From positions 1 through 14,746 of the forward strand of contig JBEKIU010000103.1 in assembly GCA_050011635.1 (NCBI GenBank): 14,746 nt of DNA. The letters are read 5' to 3'. Shown in pieces: positions 1-6,607 of this stretch. Numbering within the stretch: position 1 is the stretch's first letter; each line of letters begins with the position of its first letter. Below the pieces are notes generated by a model. That model was not told the DNA's origin. It saw only the letters and a program-made list of their open reading frames with translations, and ran no database searches. The DNA comes from Bog-756 sp050011635 (lineage in GTDB: Bacteria > Actinomycetota > Acidimicrobiia > Acidimicrobiales > RAAP-2). A program made the translations under genes and the position numbers.

Positions 1-1
1 C

Positions 2-727
2 TTCGACAATCTGATGGAGGCGTGGGAGTCCGCCTGGCCCAAGCCGCGGGTGGTGGTGCTCTCGTTCCCGCACAATCCGACCACCGAATGCGTGGACCTG
101 CCCTGGATGGCCCGTCTTGTCGAATTCGCACGCGAGCGTGAGATCGTGCTCGTCCACGACTTCGCCTACGCCGACATCGCCTTCGACGGCTACACGCCGC
201 CATCGATCCTGCAGGTCCCCGGGGCCAAGGACGTCGCCGTCGAGCTGTACACCATGACCAAGTCCTTCTCCATGGCCGGATGGAGGGTGGGCTTCCTCGT
301 CGGCAACGCCGCCATCGTGCAGGCGCTGACCAAGCTCAAGAGCTACCTGGACTACGGGACGTTCCAGCCGATCCAGATCGCGGCCATCGTGGCCATGAAC
401 GAGGCGCCGGACTACCCGAAGTGGATCAACGAGACCTATCAGGCCCGCCGCGACGCGCTCTGCGACGGGTTGCGCCGTATCGGCTGGGACATCACCCCGC
501 CCCGGGGGACGATGTTCGTCTGGGCGCGCATCCCCGAGCCCTATGCGGACATGGGATCACTCGAATTCTCGAAGTTCCTGGTGGAGAAGGCCGACGTGGC
601 CACCTCCCCGGGGGTGGGGTTCGGACCCGGGGGCGACGACCATGTGCGCTTCGCCCTCATCGAAAACGAGCAGCGCATCGGTCAGGGTGTCCGAAGCCTG
701 CGGCGGGCCCTGACCCGGCTGCACTGA
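2..727 (+). CDS. alaC: AlaC/YfdZ-type PLP aminotransferase, C-terminal part (5' cut by window edge)
   Basis: This is a class I/II fold-type I aminotransferase whose N-terminus lies before the window; the frame is open from base 2. About 241 residues are visible of a usual 390-410. The PLP Schiff-base lysine is codon 260-262 in the context TMTKSFSMAGWRVGF, which closely resembles the AlaC/YfdZ subgroup (glutamate-pyruvate transaminase) rather than AspC. The conserved arginine that binds the substrate carboxylate is codon 647-649 in DDHVRFALIENEQRI, again typical of AlaC. Upstream, HNPTTECVD is the family's NPT motif and HDFAYADIAFDG is the cofactor-binding D/Y segment. It would interconvert pyruvate and alanine with glutamate/2-oxoglutarate in the cytoplasm. 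It converges on the SMP-30-like gene with a 35-nt gap. The family is certain. The exact substrate is inferred from motif similarity. Confidence 0.88.
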   Translation, partial: FDNLMEAWESAWPKPRVVVLSFPHNPTTECVDLPWMARLVEFAREREIVLVHDFAYADIAFDGYTPPSILQVPGAKDVAVELYTMTKSFSMAGWRVGFLVGNAAIVQALTKLKSYLDYGTFQPIQIAAIVAMNEAPDYPKWINETYQARRDALCDGLRRIGWDITPPRGTMFVWARIPEPYADMGSLEFSKFLVEKADVATSPGVGFGPGGDDHVRFALIENEQRIGQGVRSLRRALTRLH

Positions 728-762
728 GCCTTCGGCGACTCGGCTCCATCGAATTCCCCGGC

Positions 763-1659
763 TCAGGGCAGCCCGGCTCCGCCTACCTTCACCCGGGCCT
801 GCTCGATGCGCCCCGATCGATCCACGCTGACCACCGATTCGGTGCTGGTCGGTGCGGTCATCACGTAGAGGGTGCGTCGGTCGTCACCACCGAGCATGCA
901 CGCGAAGCTGTTGAGGGAGGTGGCGACCCGGTCGAGGATCTCACCACCCTCCGCAACCAGCATGCACTCGCGGGAGATGGCGTTGGCCACCCACACGTGC
1001 CCCTCCGCGTCGAGGCAGATCCCGTCGGGGGCGCACCAGGTGAGCGAGGCCCACACCCGGCGGCCGGTGAGCTCGCCGTCGTCACCGACGTCGAAGGCGG
1101 TGAGCCGGCCGGCCAACGTCTCGGCCACGATCAGCGTTCTCCCGTCCGGGGTGATGACCGTCCCGTTGGGAAAGGACAGGTCCTCGGCGGCGATGTGCGC
1201 CGAGCCGTCCGGATCGATGCGGATCAGGGCTGTCGTCGGCGGGCCGGGCGGTTCCACCAGTGCCGCCTGACCGCGCTCCTCGATGAAGCCGTCGAGGTCG
1301 AACCCGAAGTTTCCCACGTAGGCCCGGCCCACCGAGTCGACGACCATGTCGTTTCCGTAGAAGCCGGCCGTCGGGTTGAGATCTCCGTGCTGGACCAGCC
1401 GGCCGTCGTCCTCCACCCTGAGCACGGTGCGCGGCTTGCGGGCCACCACCAGGAGCCGGCCATCGGCCAACCAACCCAGGCCGGCCGGTTCTCCGGGCAC
1501 CTCGACCTCCACCCGCACGTCCCCCGACACGCTCGTGGACCGCACGGTGCCGTCATAGAAGTCCGAGTACCACAGGCGCCCGTCATGCCATCGGGGGCAC
1601 TCGCCGAAGTGGAGCCCTTCGATGAACGGCAGCGCTTCCTCTGTTGCCAGGTCAGTCAT
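763..1659 (-). CDS. SMP-30/gluconolactonase/LRE family protein
   Basis: This is a 298-residue six-bladed beta-propeller hydrolase of the SMP-30/gluconolactonase/LRE family, near the usual length. The divalent-metal ligands of the family can be placed: E20 (FGECPRW), N165 (FPNGTVITPDG) and D212 (PDGICLDAEGHVWVA). N103 (GNDMVVD) matches the substrate-side asparagine. All are present, so an active metal-dependent lactonase or esterase is expected, probably cytoplasmic because no signal peptide is seen. The start is well fixed: GGAGG lies 5 nt before the ATG, inside the end of the TetR gene. The ATG overlaps the TetR stop as ATGA, so the two are probably translationally coupled. It is the last gene of the ADC-TetR-SMP30 operon. 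The true lactone substrate cannot be read from the sequence. Confidence 0.9.
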   Translation of the reverse strand: MTDLATEEALPFIEGLHFGECPRWHDGRLWYSDFYDGTVRSTSVSGDVRVEVEVPGEPAGLGWLADGRLLVVARKPRTVLRVEDDGRLVQHGDLNPTAGFYGNDMVVDSVGRAYVGNFGFDLDGFIEERGQAALVEPPGPPTTALIRIDPDGSAHIAAEDLSFPNGTVITPDGRTLIVAETLAGRLTAFDVGDDGELTGRRVWASLTWCAPDGICLDAEGHVWVANAISRECMLVAEGGEILDRVATSLNSFACMLGGDDRRTLYVMTAPTSTESVVSVDRSGRIEQARVKVGGAGLP

Positions 1660-2273
1660 GCGATCCTCCGGGCCAGCGTCGAGTTCTCCAAGGCCACGTA
1701 GCCCTGGCGGCAGAAGGCGATGGCGGCGTCGGCCACACGATCCGCATCTTCCCCCTGCTCCAGAACCAGTACCCGGGCCAAGTGGGCGGTCACTCCGAGG
1801 ATCGCCAGGGTCAGGATAACCGGGTCCTCGCCGCGGAGTATGCCCGCCGTGATACCCGCACTGACGTGGGGGAGGGCATCGGCCACCGTCTGCTGGTCGC
1901 CCTGGCGCATGATCGGCGCGAACCGCTCCTCGCTACGGGCGAACTCCATGAGGACGAAGAGGTGACGGTGCTCGGACAGCCAGTGAAGTGAGGACCGGAT
2001 CCCCTGTTCGATCCGACGGGCCGGATCATGCTCCCCGGCGATCGCCTCGCGCTGGGCCTGACGCATCGAGTGGAGCGCATCGACGAGGATCTGGGTGAGC
2101 ATCTCGTCCTTCGATTCGAAGTACCAGTAGAAGACGCCCTTCCCGACCCCGAGCCCGTCGACGATGCTGGTGACCGAGGTCGTGTGGTAGCCATCGGCGG
2201 CGAAGCTGCGGGCGGCGAAGTCCATCAGGTCGTTCCGACGCTTGACGCCTTTCGGTGTGAGACGACGAGACAT
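1656..2273 (-). CDS. TetR/AcrR family transcriptional regulator
   Basis: This 205-residue protein has an N-terminal TetR DNA-binding domain. Helix 1 covers about residues 10-27 (RRNDLMDFAARSFAADGYH). The helix-turn-helix is about 33-53 and ends in the family hallmark GVGKGVFYWYFESKDEML. Residues 60-200 are the all-helical ligand-binding and dimerisation region, which is not conserved enough to name an effector. A weak purine-rich GGGGAC sits just before the ATG. The gene lies 34 nt downstream of the ADC-family gene and overlaps the SMP-30 gene by 4 nt. It is therefore co-transcribed with the enzymes and most likely represses its own operon in response to a related metabolite. The palindrome at 3164-3179 is a candidate operator. 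The family is certain; target and ligand are inferred. Confidence 0.92.
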   Translation of the reverse strand: MSRRLTPKGVKRRNDLMDFAARSFAADGYHTTSVTSIVDGLGVGKGVFYWYFESKDEMLTQILVDALHSMRQAQREAIAGEHDPARRIEQGIRSSLHWLSEHRHLFVLMEFARSEERFAPIMRQGDQQTVADALPHVSAGITAGILRGEDPVILTLAILGVTAHLARVLVLEQGEDADRVADAAIAFCRQGYVALENSTLARRIA

Positions 2274-2307
2274 GGTCCCCAGACGCTACGGGCCCACCGG
2301 AGCGCGG

Positions 2308-3165
2308 TCAATGCGAACGGGCACGGGCACGAGGGTTGACCACCCGGGCACCGTCGAACGACGCCCTCATCACCGCGATCGATGACGAGAACAGGGCCCG
2401 TCTGGGCAGTCCGAGGGCGCGCAGCTCATCGGCCATCGGATGGTCGCCGAGTACCAGGGTGGCTCCGCCGGCCCGGCCGGTGACACCCTCGGCCGACGTC
2501 GTCCACGTGGTGCGACGCAGCACGCCGTCGCGGAAGGAGTAGCTCGGGGGCGCGTTGGACGGCAACCGGAGCCGACCCCCGGCAGCGACGGCCAGCGAGA
2601 GCACGTGGACCCCGTCGTCGACCAGACGGACGCTGGTCCCGGTGCCGGCCCGGGTCGAACCGGCGTCCGGCTCGTCGATGTCGATCGTCGTCACCCACTT
2701 CGGAAAGCCCCACAGGTCCCGGCCGGCTGCGCACGAGAACTCACGGTCGACCGGAAGGCGATGGATGTACGCACCGACAGTCCCGGAGAAGAACTCCCGC
2801 ACCCGCAGGGCCGCCGATGCATTCGGCGGCGCGTCGTGGGGCCGGACGACGAAGCTGACGGCCACCTCGTGGTACGGGTCGAGGTCGGTGTCGTCGTAGC
2901 GGCACACGGCCAGGGCCACCAGCGCCCGGCCCGGGACCGGACCGGTGACCTCGAGCCCGGTGGGGTCGACGATGCCCTGGGCGGCAGCTGCCGGTACCAG
3001 GTACTGGACGCCCCACTGCCGGGCCCGGCGCACCTCGACGGGCAGCGTGACCGTCCGTCCCATCACCGACCACGAATTGGCAGGCTCGGAGGGGCCGGTG
3101 CCGCCCTCGCCCCCCATCGGCTCATCGTGGGTCCGTTGGTCCTCGTCGGGAGCAGTCCTCGGCAT
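2308..3165 (-). CDS. Acetoacetate decarboxylase family protein
   Basis: This 285-residue protein belongs to the acetoacetate decarboxylase (ADC) superfamily. Segments typical of the family are DPYHEVAVSFVV (about 97-107), the strand around 127-138, and GRDLWGFPKWVTTIDID (148-164). K156 in GFPKW corresponds to the Schiff-base lysine of ADC. The next residue is Trp, where classical ADC has a second lysine that lowers the pKa. True acetoacetate decarboxylation is therefore doubtful, and related ADC-like proteins are known to do aldol or dehydratase chemistry. It is the first gene of a minus-strand operon with a TetR regulator and an SMP-30 lactonase. The ATG at 3165 has no clear Shine-Dalgarno, and ATGs at 3117 and 3063 are alternatives. 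The first 34 residues are low-complexity and acidic, so the shorter forms are possible. The family call is strong; the reaction is unknown. Confidence 0.82.
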   Translation of the reverse strand: MPRTAPDEDQRTHDEPMGGEGGTGPSEPANSWSVMGRTVTLPVEVRRARQWGVQYLVPAAAAQGIVDPTGLEVTGPVPGRALVALAVCRYDDTDLDPYHEVAVSFVVRPHDAPPNASAALRVREFFSGTVGAYIHRLPVDREFSCAAGRDLWGFPKWVTTIDIDEPDAGSTRAGTGTSVRLVDDGVHVLSLAVAAGGRLRLPSNAPPSYSFRDGVLRRTTWTTSAEGVTGRAGGATLVLGDHPMADELRALGLPRRALFSSSIAVMRASFDGARVVNPRARARSH

Positions 3166-3179
3166 GGAATGCAGTCCAT
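3164..3179. promoter_or_regulatory. 16-bp imperfect palindrome between divergent genes (candidate operator)
   Basis: ATGGAATGCAGTCCAT reads nearly the same on both strands: arms ATGGA/TCCAT and a symmetric TGCA core, with one mismatched pair. It lies in the short space between the ADC-family gene (minus) and the plsC start at 3203 (plus), touching the annotated ADC start codon. Size and position fit a TetR-type operator, and a tetR gene is in the same operon. Binding is inference. Confidence 0.4.
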
Positions 3180-3191
3180 CACAGTGGGCGG

Positions 3192-3202
3192 TACCGTTGC
3201 CC
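3192..3202 (+). promoter_or_regulatory. Possible -10 element for leaderless plsC start
   Basis: The hexamer TACCGT (3192-3197, TAnnnT pattern) is followed by 5 nt and then GTG at 3203. There is no Shine-Dalgarno. This is the layout of a leaderless actinobacterial transcript, but no good -35 is seen, so it stays tentative. Confidence 0.35.
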
Positions 3203-3913
3203 GTGGCCTACTGGATCCTGAAGGTGCTCCTGACACCGGTCTTCTATCTCTTGTGGAGGGTCAGGGTCGAAGGGCGCGAGCACATCCCGGTCCACGGTCC
3301 CGCCGTGCTGGCCGCCAACCACCAGTCGTTCTGCGATTCGTTCTTCCTGCCTCTGGTGGTCCGCCGCCGGGTGACCTATGTGGCCAAGGCCGAGTACTTC
3401 GACAATTGGCGCACGTCCTGGTTCTTCCGGGCCGCCGGACAGATCCCGATGCAGCGGGGCGGCGGCGACGCGTCGCAACGGGCGCTCAACACGGCCATGG
3501 GGGTGCTCGACGCAGGTGGTCTGCTCGGCATCTATCCCGAGGGCACCCGTGCCCCCGACATGCGTCTGCACAAGGGGCACACCGGGGTGGCCCGGTTGTC
3601 ACTGGGTTGCAACGTTCCCGTCATCCCGGTGGGCATCGTCGGCACCCGGGCGGTGCAGCCCCCGGGGAGCAACGTGATGCGACCGTTCCACGAAGTGACC
3701 GTGCGCTTCGGTCCTCCGTTGACCTTTCAGGGCAACGGCGGGACCGTCACGACAGGTGACTGCGCCGGGCCGGCTGAGGGCTCGGGTGATCAGACCGACG
3801 GGTCCGAACAGGTCCAGCTCAGGGATCTGACGGACGCACTGATGTCGGAGATCGCCCGTCTCTCCGGCCAGGAGTACGTGGACCACTACGCCACGAGGAC
3901 CAAGGCCCGGTAG
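3203..3913 (+). CDS. plsC: 1-acyl-sn-glycerol-3-phosphate acyltransferase (PlsC family)
   Basis: This PlsC/LPLAT-family acyltransferase of 236 residues (from GTG 3203) has the four family blocks. They are NHQSFCD with the catalytic H40-x4-D45 pair, the region 74-85 (FFRAAGQIPMQR), YPEGTRAPD with the glycerol-phosphate-binding EGTR at 113-116, and VIPVGIVGT at 140-148. One hydrophobic N-terminal segment (about 3-18) probably anchors it at the inner face of the membrane. It would acylate lysophosphatidate to phosphatidate, although some actinobacterial paralogues modify other lipids. The C-terminal tail (about 175-205) is a Gly/Asp/Ser-rich insert of unknown role. An upstream in-frame ATG at 3164 is possible but lies within the palindrome. 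GTG 3203 leads directly into the first hydrophobic segment and fits the -10 spacing, so I prefer it. Confidence 0.85.
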   Translation: MAYWILKVLLTPVFYLLWRVRVEGREHIPVHGPAVLAANHQSFCDSFFLPLVVRRRVTYVAKAEYFDNWRTSWFFRAAGQIPMQRGGGDASQRALNTAMGVLDAGGLLGIYPEGTRAPDMRLHKGHTGVARLSLGCNVPVIPVGIVGTRAVQPPGSNVMRPFHEVTVRFGPPLTFQGNGGTVTTGDCAGPAEGSGDQTDGSEQVQLRDLTDALMSEIARLSGQEYVDHYATRTKAR

Positions 3914-3921
3914 GCGGGGCC

Positions 3922-3954
3922 GAGATCGGATCGACGAATGGCAGCGATCGTCTC
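3922..3954 (+). terminator. Weak hairpin after plsC
   Basis: GATCG (3929-3933) pairs with CGATC (3945-3949), and GAGA (3922-3925) with TCTC (3951-3954), around an 11-nt loop. There is no T-run, so a terminator role is only possible. It starts 9 nt after the plsC stop. Confidence 0.2.
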
Positions 3955-4001
3955 GCCCGATGTCGTAACCGGGCCGAAACAGTCCGTACACAGTGACGGC
4001 C

Positions 4002-4013
4002 TAGCCTGAACCC
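4002..4013 (+). promoter_or_regulatory. -10 element of a leaderless promoter for the ACT-domain gene
   Basis: TAGCCT (4002-4007) is followed by exactly 6 nt and GTG at 4014, and no ribosome-binding site is present. Transcription would start at or beside the GTG. The same TAGCCTGAA string recurs as the probable -10 of the UspA-like gene (9707-9715), which supports it being a real promoter element. No clear -35 is seen. Confidence 0.55.
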
Positions 4014-4631
4014 GTGTTCAACTACCTGATCAGGGTGAAGCTCCCCGATCGGCCGGGTGCACTGGGGGCGGTGGCCAGCCGGATCGGCTCGGTGGGAGGG
4101 GACGTGGTCTCCATCGACATCCTCCAGCGCGAGAACGGCGTCGTGGTCGACGAGCTCGGAGTCGGGCTGGCCGGCGACAACCTGATCGAGCTGCTGCGGG
4201 ACGAGATCCTCGAGGTCGACGGCGTCTCGATCGAGTCGGTCCGAGCGGTGGAGGGGGCGATACCCGACCGCTACACCGAGCTCCTCGACGTGGCTGGGGA
4301 GCTGTTCGAGCAGACGTCTCCGGCGGACCTGCTGGAGCACCTGACGGCCCGGGTCCGCCGCAGCCTGGCTTCCACCTTCGCCGCCATCATCGAGGAAGAG
4401 GGGCCGAGGATCGTGGTCTGCGCCGGCGAGGCTCCTGACGACGACTGCCTCGGGCTCGTCGTCGGGCAGGAGGCCCTCGACGGGCGGCTCGACCTGGCCG
4501 TGGCTCCCCTGGCCCGTGCCGGCAAGCTCCTCGTCGTGGGCCGGACCGAACCCGTCCTGCGGAGCCGCGAGCGGCGGTGGATCTCGACCATGGCCGACCT
4601 GGCCGACTACGGCTGGCGGGATGTGAATTAG
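4014..4631 (+). CDS. ACT domain protein with GAF-like C-terminal domain
   Basis: This 205-residue protein has two parts. Residues 1-80 form an ACT domain: the opening strand FNYLIRVKLPDRPGALGAVA has the characteristic DRPG-x-L turn where small ligands, often amino acids, bind. GGDVVSIDILQ is the second strand and LEVDGVSIESVRAV the last. Residues about 86-200 look like a degenerate GAF sensor domain: a helix with LLDVAGELFEQTSPADLLEHL, strands with AAIIEEEGPRIVVCAGE, and a closing helix ERRWISTMADLADYGW. There is no catalytic or DNA-binding domain, so a regulatory or ligand-sensing role is likely. The GTG start is chosen because it lies 6 nt after a -10 hexamer. The gene ends tail-to-tail with glpK, overlapping by 4 nt. 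The ACT part is certain and the GAF part is probable; function is unknown. Confidence 0.8.
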   Translation: MFNYLIRVKLPDRPGALGAVASRIGSVGGDVVSIDILQRENGVVVDELGVGLAGDNLIELLRDEILEVDGVSIESVRAVEGAIPDRYTELLDVAGELFEQTSPADLLEHLTARVRRSLASTFAAIIEEEGPRIVVCAGEAPDDDCLGLVVGQEALDGRLDLAVAPLARAGKLLVVGRTEPVLRSRERRWISTMADLADYGWRDVN

Positions 4632-6208
4632 GCGCCACCGACCCAACCCCGGGACCGCTCGAGGGCTCGGAGCCATGCCCCGTGGGCCGACTCGGACTCG
4701 GAGCCCGGCGCCGAGGGCGTGAATTCCTCATCCGCGGTCCACCTGGCGGCCAGGTCGTCGAGCGAGCCCCAGACCCCTTCGGCCAGTCCGGCCAGTCCGG
4801 CGGCTCCGATGGCCGTCGTCTCGACGGAGAGGGGCCTGACCACCGGGAGGCGAGTCTGGTCGGCCACCAGCTGGAGGAGCAGCGCCATGGCCGACGCGCC
4901 GCCGTCGACCCTGAGCACGGTGGCGGCCGTCCCCGTGGCCGCCATGGCATCGACCACGTCCCGGATCTGGAAGCCCATGGCTTCGACCATGGCTCGGGCC
5001 AGGTGGGCGCGACCGGTACCGCGGCTGAGCCCGATGATGGTGCCCCGGGCTCCGGGGTCCCAGTAGGGGCTGCCGAGTCCGGTGAAGGCCGGGACCACCA
5101 CCACCCCCTCGCTGGAGTCAACCGTGCGGGCCAGCGGCTCCGTGTCGCGGGCGTGCTCGATCATGCCCAGGCCGTCCCGCAGCCACTGCACACCGGCCCC
5201 GGAGACGAACACCGAACCCTCGACCGCATAGGCGACCGGTGACCGGCGCCCGGAGGCCGTCGACCCGCCGTCGGCGGCCATGGTCATCTGGCCGGCGGTG
5301 CCGAGGTCCCAGGCCAGGGTCGTGATCAGCCCGTCGACGGGCGCCGGCGCCACCGGGCCGGCGTTCATGAGGACGAAGCTTCCCGTCCCGATGGTGGCCT
5401 TGGTCATGCCCGGGTCGAAGCAGGCCTGCCCGAAGAGTGCGGCGTGCTGGTCCCCGGCCATGCCGCTGATGGGGACCCCCCGGAGCGGGGAGTCGCCGCC
5501 GAGCGCCGAACCCGCCACCCGGCCCAGCCGGCCACACGACGGCCGCACCTCGGGGAGGACCTCGCCGGGGACCCCGAAGAGATCGCACAGCTCGGCCGAC
5601 CACCGTCGCACCACGATGTCGAAGAGCATGGTCCGCGAGGCATTGGTGGCATCGGTGGCCAGGACGCCCCCGTCGACGCCACCGGTCAGGTTCCACAGGA
5701 CCCACGAGTCGACGGTGCCGAAGGTCAGACCGCCGCCCGTCGAGAGGCCCCCCTCCCTGAGCAGCCACTGCATCTTGGTGGCCGAGAAGTACGGGTCGAG
5801 GACGAGGCCGGTCCGCTCCCGGATCAGAGGGAGATGACCGGCCTCGACCATCGCCGCGCAGGCCGGTGCGGTCCGGCGGTCCTGCCAGACGATGGCCCGG
5901 TGCAGCACGTCACCGCTCCGCCTGTCCCATGGCACCACGGTCTCCCGCTGGTTGGTGATGCCGATGGCCCGGACGGCCCGGCCCCGGTCGGCCAGCCGCC
6001 CCCCCACCTCGGCCAGCGTGGTCCGCACCACCTCCCAGATCTCGGTCGGGTCGTGCTCGACCCAGCCCGGCTGCGGGTAATGCTGGGTGAGCTCTCCGTA
6101 GGCCACGTCGACCACCCGGGCTTGTTCGTCCACGACCAGGGAGCGGACCCCACTGGTGCCGGCGTCGACGGCGATGGTGACGGGCGAGACCGGGGGACGG
6201 GAGGCCAC
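4628..6208 (-). CDS. glpK: Glycerol kinase (FGGY family)
   Basis: This FGGY carbohydrate kinase of 526 residues (from GTG 6208) phosphorylates glycerol to glycerol-3-phosphate with ATP in the cytoplasm. The ATP-binding loop DAGTSGVRSLV is at 15-25. Every glycerol-contacting residue known in E. coli GlpK has a counterpart: R88 and E89 (NQRETVVPWD), W108 (IVWQD), Y140 (DPYFSATK), and the catalytic D253 with Q254 (GMAGDQHAALFGQ). The FGGY signature region follows (YAVEGSVFV, LRVDGGASA), so glycerol is the probable substrate. An oddity is about 20 extra Gly/Ser-rich residues near 303-325, between TTLAW and YAVEGSVF. The open frame runs on to 6328, but that part is Arg-rich and unlike the family. 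GTG 6208 sits 6 nt after TACAGT and begins just before the conserved fold. Its stop overlaps that of the convergent ACT gene. Confidence 0.88.
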   Translation of the reverse strand: MASRPPVSPVTIAVDAGTSGVRSLVVDEQARVVDVAYGELTQHYPQPGWVEHDPTEIWEVVRTTLAEVGGRLADRGRAVRAIGITNQRETVVPWDRRSGDVLHRAIVWQDRRTAPACAAMVEAGHLPLIRERTGLVLDPYFSATKMQWLLREGGLSTGGGLTFGTVDSWVLWNLTGGVDGGVLATDATNASRTMLFDIVVRRWSAELCDLFGVPGEVLPEVRPSCGRLGRVAGSALGGDSPLRGVPISGMAGDQHAALFGQACFDPGMTKATIGTGSFVLMNAGPVAPAPVDGLITTLAWDLGTAGQMTMAADGGSTASGRRSPVAYAVEGSVFVSGAGVQWLRDGLGMIEHARDTEPLARTVDSSEGVVVVPAFTGLGSPYWDPGARGTIIGLSRGTGRAHLARAMVEAMGFQIRDVVDAMAATGTAATVLRVDGGASAMALLLQLVADQTRLPVVRPLSVETTAIGAAGLAGLAEGVWGSLDDLAARWTADEEFTPSAPGSESESAHGAWLRALERSRGWVGGA

Positions 6209-6220
6209 AGGGGGACTGTA
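6209..6220 (-). promoter_or_regulatory. -10 element of a leaderless promoter for glpK
   Basis: On the minus strand TACAGT (6220-6215) is followed by CCCCCT and then GTG (6208-6206), a 6-nt spacing with no Shine-Dalgarno. This is the same layout as at the ACT gene. No recognisable -35 lies upstream. Confidence 0.5.
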
Positions 6221-6337
6221 GCGACGCCCCGGAGCCCGGGTTCGTGCTCGCGGACAGCAATCATTTGCAATTCTTCGCGAACACTTTCTCATCAGGGAGT
6301 TCGTCCCCGCCGGCGGCGCCGATTTCAAAAGAATTTG

Positions 6338-6367
6338 TTGACAGGGGTGTAACTACGCTGCTGTAAT
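6338..6367 (+). promoter_or_regulatory. nrdJ promoter (-35 TTGACA, -10 TGTAAT)
   Basis: A perfect TTGACA at 6338-6343 and TGTAAT at 6362-6367 (5 of 6 to TATAAT) are separated by 18 bp. This is the best sigma-70-type promoter in the window. The expected start is near 6373-6376, giving a 5' leader of about 275 nt before the nrdJ ATG. Confidence 0.75.
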
Positions 6368-6371
6368 GGAC

Positions 6372-6387
6372 CCACTATCTCGTACCT
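6372..6387 (+). promoter_or_regulatory. NrdR box 1 (degenerate)
   Basis: CCACTATCTCGTACCT matches the left half of the NrdR box consensus (acaCwAtATaTwGtgt) but is poor in the right half. Its CACTA lies 30 bp before the CACTA of the good box, about three helical turns, as is usual for paired NrdR boxes. It covers the predicted transcription start. Confidence 0.45.
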
Positions 6388-6401
6388 CGGGGGAGGGCCT
6401 A

Positions 6402-6417
6402 CCACTACATATAGTGT
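6402..6417 (+). promoter_or_regulatory. NrdR box 2 (strong)
   Basis: CCACTACATATAGTGT matches the 16-bp NrdR box consensus at all but two positions. Its core CACTACATATAGTG is nearly palindromic. NrdR is the zinc-ribbon/ATP-cone repressor of ribonucleotide reductase genes. The position just downstream of the -10 and upstream of nrdJ is the expected place for repression. Confidence 0.8.
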
Positions 6418-6420
6418 TTC

Positions 6421-6496
6421 GGCGGCAAGTGGGCCGTAGCAAGACTCGGCGAGGTCGGAGCCGCCACCGGCGTTCCGGCACCCGCACCAGGCCCAC
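6421..6496 (+). ncRNA. Candidate structured element in the nrdJ 5' leader
   Basis: GGCGGC (6421-6426) can pair with GCCGCC (6460-6465). GTGGGCC (6429-6435) can pair with GGCCCAC (6490-6496). CCGG-CGTT-CCGG (6467-6478) can form a small hairpin. The first two pairings cross, so they form either a pseudoknot or two mutually exclusive states. GC content is high, so chance pairing is a real alternative. I do not see the cobalamin-riboswitch B12 box here. Confidence 0.3.
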
Positions 6497-6575
6497 CACG
6501 CCGACGTTCGCCACGAGGGGATGTCCGTTCCACGCCTCCACCGACCACTGACCCAGCCAGCACCTTGCCCACTGC

Positions 6576-6607
6576 ACCAGCCACGACCAGCACCAGCCAC
6601 GACCAGC
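6576..6607 (+). repeat. Two perfect 16-bp tandem repeats in nrdJ leader
   Basis: ACCAGCCACGACCAGC occurs at 6576-6591 and again at 6592-6607, followed by a partial copy (ACCAG, CGACCAGCCAG) to about 6620. The leader strand here is rich in C and A and poor in G and T. It should therefore stay single-stranded next to the ribosome-binding site. Confidence 0.8.

Noticed and set aside
726..746. Terminator between the aminotransferase and SMP-30 genes
   Set aside because: GAGCC/GGCTC could form a 5-bp stem, but the loop is long and there is no T-run on either strand.
280..1701. Long plus-strand open frame across the aminotransferase end and the SMP-30 gene
   Set aside because: It overlaps two well-supported genes and its translation is Arg/Gly/Pro-rich with no family features.
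6209..6328. Longer N-terminus of glycerol kinase (from 6328)
   Set aside because: The extra 40 residues are basic and Cys-containing, unlike the family, and would run across the glpK -10 site and the AT-rich intergenic part.
6366..6551. Small Arg-rich ORF in the nrdJ leader
   Set aside because: Its ATG overlaps the -10 hexamer and would not be transcribed; composition is that of non-coding high-GC sequence and there is no ribosome-binding site.
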